From Sinotaia quadrata (lineage: Eukaryota; Mollusca; Gastropoda; Architaenioglossa; Viviparidae), in contig CM054180.1 in assembly GCA_028829895.1 (NCBI GenBank), positions 89,405,135 through 89,469,134 on the forward strand: a stretch of DNA of 64,000 nt, in the 5' to 3' direction. The translations under genes were made by a program, and so were the position numbers. Numbering within the stretch: position 1 is the stretch's first letter; each line of letters opens with the position of its first letter. Shown one piece after another: positions 60,498 to 64,000 of the stretch. The notes under the pieces were generated by a model. It was given only the letters and a program-made list of their open reading frames with translations, searched no databases and had not been told where the DNA came from.

Positions 60498-61425
60498 TAG
60501 TATAGCAGAATTAAACAGCATTCAAGCAAGTCAGAAAAGGTTGTGTAGTAAGTGAATGGGCATTAGAAGGAAATATAGCAATTGAACAATACAGAGTAAG
60601 TAATATAGCAACTGAATAGGTCACAGCCAAGGTTATAAAATTATTAATTTGTACGACATTTAGAACAGATAGTACAGCATCTGAAGAAGAAAAAACGAGT
60701 GTGAAGAATAGCATCTGAACCTGAGAGAAAAGGTAGTGGAGTACATGAATAATTACAACAATTTAAATCGCATCTTAACAAGTTAAATCAGGCATTATAA
60801 CATTTGAACAGTTAATGCAGATAGTATAGCATCTTTTATGTCAGAGCAGGTAGTATACCAAGTCAGAACTGTTAGTACAGCATTTGAACGAGTCAGAACA
60901 AATAGTGAAAAGTAGAGCAGGTAATATAGCATCTGGTCAAGTTACAGAAGTTTATATCACTTGAATTATATCAGAACCGAAAGTGTAGCATCTGTAGAGA
61001 ACAGGATGTATAGCATCTGAACAAGTCAGAGTAAGCTGTATAGTCAGAGCAGATAGTTGAAAATTTGAATGATTTAGACCTGGTAGTATAGAAACTGAAC
61101 ATGTCAAATCAGGCTGTGTAACATCTGAAAAAAGTAGTGGAGAGGAGATAGTATAGCAAATGAATGAGACAGAGCAGTTAGTATAGCATCTGATTAAGTC
61201 AGGAGCATGTACGATAGTATCTGAATCAGAGCAGGTACTAAAGAGAAGTTAGTATAGAATCTAAACAAGTTATTGCAGTTAGTATAGCATCTGAGCAAAT
61301 CAGAAGATAGTATATGATATGCATTATTATATAGCATCTGACTAAGCTAGAACATAGTGTAGGAAGTGATTGGGTCAGAACATAATAGTATAGAATTTCA
61401 AAAAGGCAGAGCAGTAGCATAGTAA
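60498..61425. repeat. Degenerate minisatellite, about 30-bp unit, 0.9 kb
   Basis: Roughly thirty units with consensus near AGTATAGCATCTGAACAAGTCAGAGCAGGT (any phase). Units vary from about 25 to 40 bp and carry many substitutions. It starts directly at the right end of the MITE. ORFs in the interval are by-products. Confidence 0.85.
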
Positions 61426-62588
61426 TCGGTTACCATTGACAAACCACAAAATTGTTTTTAAAAAGAACGCGTTTGGCTCGTCAACCTGTTCTTTGTTTGC
61501 CTATCAACAGATTCGAAAGCAGCAGGAATATCATTTACCGACTAAAGTTCATCGTTAATTGCATCTTGATGTGCATGCACATATTTTCATCATTGCGACA
61601 TGCTGTCTCTAAATTAAAATCACATCTTTGCGCCAGGTTTTGAACAAGGTGAGAAAAATATCTTCCAACCCACCGCCCCAGATGCTAGCCTTTCCATAGT
61701 CTGACATTTTGATTGCCTTATTCAATGTTAGTTGCATTTCTTGTAGTGTGCACAATATGCCTTCTGATTTATCAGATAGCAAGACAGCGGAATTATCTAT
61801 CATAGATAGTAAACACCTGACTGGACATCGTTGGTGCTGCTTTGAAAGTTCCGCCGATGAACTAATTAAGATTATAGTATCAAAAATAAGAATGTGTTTT
61901 TTGGTCAGTCATCTGTACCAGAATGTCAAAAAACAAAATTGGCACATTTTTAGTTTGTTGAGGAATATCTGGAATGGCGATATCAGATAGAGAATTCCCA
62001 GGACCATATGAAACAACACTTTTTCGGCGCTCTCAATGAACTGTTCTCACTTTCCACAGTTTTTTTGCATTGGGCAGTTTGGACGGTGAGATTGAACAAG
62101 CGAACGTATACAAATGTCAGTTTTTAGAATATGTTGCTTAAATAAATTTATTTGTTAAGAACCATAATACAGGATGCCAAAAAGATATTTAAAAAAATAT
62201 CTTAGTGTCATGGAAATCTAAAGCGATATGCCAATTTTTATTTAAAACTAAACTGAAATTTGGTTTTGAATTTGATGCGAGTATTAAAGTAATAGCAGAA
62301 TATAGAATGTCGAGTATAAAATTATGTCAGAACTAAGCGCTTTTCACATATTGGTGAAGCTTCCAACTTTCTTGTGAGAACATGATGCTCGCAATTAGAA
62401 GCTAGGCATTCTTTGGTGTTCAACCGCACTTTCAGCTGCTTTAGAAGCCGATTGCTTATGTGTTTGGGAAGCTAAGTGTGTCTCGGGCTTTTGAGCATTT
62501 TCAGCAGTTCTCTCTGGACACTGAGAGCCGAGCCAGTCACTTTCTTTTGGCATTCACAGACATTGAATTAAGGTTTGAGCCCTTAAAG
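61426..62588. other. Intergenic, nothing recognised
   Basis: Small frames on both strands near 61609-61990 overlap each other and carry no motif I know. Confidence 0.35.
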
Positions 62589-62780
62589 CAGGGATGCACA
62601 AACCGCGGTCCGAAACAGGGCTCTATGCGGCCCCTAGAGGACTTTTGGATGTTACAATTATTACGACTGTAAAGCACATTACTTCGTTATTTGTGGGTTG
62701 TTTTTTTTCTACTGAGCCATGTGGCGGCCCTCCACGCACTATCAAATGGAAATTTGGACTAAAACGTTTGTGCATTCTTG
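62589..62780. mobile_element. Short hAT-type element
   Basis: Starts CAGGGATGCACAAACCGCGG and, inverted from the other end, CAAGAATGCACAAACG: 13 of the first 15 bases agree. CTATGCGGCCC and GTGGCGGCCC occur inside as in hAT ends of the CAGGGGTGCNCAAAC type. The flanks do not show a convincing 8-bp duplication. Confidence 0.55.
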
Positions 62781-63171
62781 TTCTAGAACTCTTGAGAGAG
62801 GCTTGTTTAGTAGGTTTAGGGTTTTCAGTGGTTGAATAAATGTGAAGAGGATAGTTTTTTTTTACTAATAGTAATAGTTTGTCAACATAAACCAGAATCT
62901 GAATTATAGAAGTTTTCTCATAAACACCAAGTAATTAACACCATTGAAGGTGATGTACAAGTTATGGCAAGCATGGAAAGCCACCTCTTCCCCAAAATGT
63001 CGCTAATACAACTATTAATAAATATCAACTAAAGAAATGAATGAAAGTGATACTGAAGCATAAGAATAGCCAGACTAAGAAATATTAAAGGAACCAAAAT
63101 CGACACCCAGGCAGAAAGTCAGTTTAAAAAATGGGATTCGGACCTGTTTCACCTTCTACATCAGTGGTCCC
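62781..63171. other. Intergenic, nothing recognised
   Basis: AT-rich spacer between two hAT-type pieces. Confidence 0.4.
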
Positions 63172-63540
63172 CAACCTTTTCATCGCCGTGGACCAGTCAA
63201 CGTTTGATAATTGTGGGGGGACGTTGATTGTTTATATTTTAGATTGTTTTGATTTAATAATTTTAATTTAATTGTATTTAAACGTGCCTTCAAATTAAAA
63301 TACATTTACACCAAAAATATGAATATAAAGTGATTTAACATTTTAACTCACTAGAACACTAAATCAATGTGAACACTGAGCTTGTTTCTTTGCAACGAGA
63401 CGGTTCCATCTGGGGGTAATAGGAGACAATGACACCCGAAGTATGTTGCTTATGTCCATCCGTTTTGTTTTGGTTGTGTCACTGCAGAAAACCCTGCTTC
63501 ACACAGATAGGATGTCGGAAATGGCAATAGGGATTTAAGT
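63172..63540 (-). mobile_element. hAT element 3' end with transposase C-terminal trace
   Basis: The plus strand begins CAGTGGTCCCCAACCTTTTC followed by CCGTGGACCAG, a familiar hAT terminus. Minus-strand reading near 63530-63370 gives PICVKQGFLQ, HNQNKT and VIVSYYPQMEPSRC, which resembles the end of hAT transposases (SYLCEAGFSA...KT..R) but with stops. Beyond 63540 the TQT-family copy 3 takes over. Confidence 0.55.
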
Positions 63541-64000
63541 GCTGTGTTGGCCGTTGTTGTATTGGCGAGTAAGGGGGTTTACAGAGCCCAGCTAATACAT
63601 CAAGTCTGTACTAAGTGTGTATGTGCGATGTTCACCAGTGGTGGTGTTGTTGTTGTCGTTGGCACTGTTGTTGATGTCCCCGGTATCTGTTGGGCTGTAT
63701 GTAGGTGGGTGTTGGCGGCCAGTGTAGGTGGTCAAGCATTAGTTGAATTAGATCCGCAATGGGGTGGTTGTTGTCGCAGCGCTGTCGTAGATGATACTGT
63801 TGTTGTCGTCTGATGTGTTGTGGCAGGCGCCTTCTTTTTGATTTGGGGCTCCGTTCTGTAGTCTTTCCTTGTGTCTGTTGTGGTTTTGTTGCAGTCCCTG
63901 GTGGTAACTCTGGCTGTGGATTGGTGGCAGTTGGTTTGGTCGTTGTTGTTTCTTGTGGTGTAGTTGGAGCGTTGTCAACTTCTGTTTCGGTCTGTGCGTC
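63541..64000 (-). pseudogene. TQT-rich ORF family, copy 3 (C-terminal part, runs off the window)
   Basis: Minus-strand frame open from the window edge to a TGA at 63632: a Thr/Pro/Gln-rich stretch (AQTETEVDN, PQETTTTKPTA), KSKRRRLPQHIRRQQQ, then NHPIADLIQLMLDHLHWPPTPT and a Gln/His tail. The frame is intact here, whereas copy 1 has one stop in the same block. Similarity to copy 1 continues in the 3' flank (TTTACAGAGCCCAGCTA near 63579 against CTTACAGAGCCCAGGCTA near 54674). Confidence 0.55.

Noticed and set aside
61609..61990. Overlapping ORFs on both strands near 61.6-62.0 kb as a gene
   Set aside because: No motif, no repeat relation and no splice context could be identified.
1..64000. Search for prokaryotic-type systems (CRISPR, operons, toxin-antitoxin, phage)
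   Set aside because: Intron-exon structure, microsatellites and eukaryotic transposons show nuclear animal DNA; no such features are present.

Overview
The window is AT-rich animal nuclear DNA. It holds one gene that can be assigned with confidence, spread over very long introns and surrounded by transposable-element debris. The gene is the 5' part of UNC80, the large scaffold subunit of the NALCN sodium-leak channel complex. It lies on the minus strand: the start codon is near 48.67 kb and seven coding exons run down to 7.83 kb. The exon phases join in one frame to give the first 1034 codons; vertebrate UNC80 is about 3,250 residues, so roughly two thirds of the protein lies beyond the left edge. 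UNC80 exists only in animals. Large introns, many (CA)n/(TG)n tracts, RTE- and CR1-like LINEs, piggyBac and hAT remnants and solo LTRs suggest a mollusc, perhaps a coleoid cephalopod such as an octopus. That species guess is an inference from texture.

Layout from left to right. 0-7.8 kb (intron 7): possible LTR-like fragments and a deleted piggyBac copy. 7.8-15.5 kb: exons 7, 6 and 5, with a 2.4-kb TA-flanked inverted-repeat transposon full of internal direct repeats in intron 6. 15.5-23.9 kb (intron 4 up to exon 4): a tRNA-derived SINE remnant, a second piggyBac copy with transposase signature, an RTE-like LINE and long (GT)n tracts. 23.9-31.4 kb (intron 3): a 51-bp near-perfect palindrome, a third piggyBac copy split by a 1.68-kb solo LTR (family A), a truncated family-B LTR, and a 36-bp minisatellite that happens to read open. 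31.4-33.6 kb: the giant exon 3. 33.6-38.2 kb (intron 2, exon 2): a decayed gene copy of an unnamed multi-copy family, split by a second family-A solo LTR with a 5-bp target duplication. 38.2-48.6 kb (intron 1): a CR1/L2-like LINE remnant, a family-B solo LTR and an unrecognised coding remnant. 48.6 kb: exon 1 with the start codon.

Upstream of the UNC80 start (48.7-64 kb) no host gene was recognised. This flank carries a 44-bp-arm hairpin, a hAT transposase remnant, another family-B solo LTR in reverse orientation, three copies of an unrecognised repeat-borne ORF rich in TQT motifs with a Pro/Gln-rich tail, a 204-bp MITE that abuts a ~30-bp minisatellite of about 0.9 kb, and hAT termini.

There is no operon, CRISPR array, rRNA or intact tRNA gene. 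The best candidate for something undescribed is the TQT-rich ORF family at 54.8-55.9, 56.7-57.5 and 63.6-64.0 kb. The best-supported structural observations are the solo LTRs with clean target-site duplications (three of four copies, plus one truncated), one of which splits a coding repeat exactly at its duplication.
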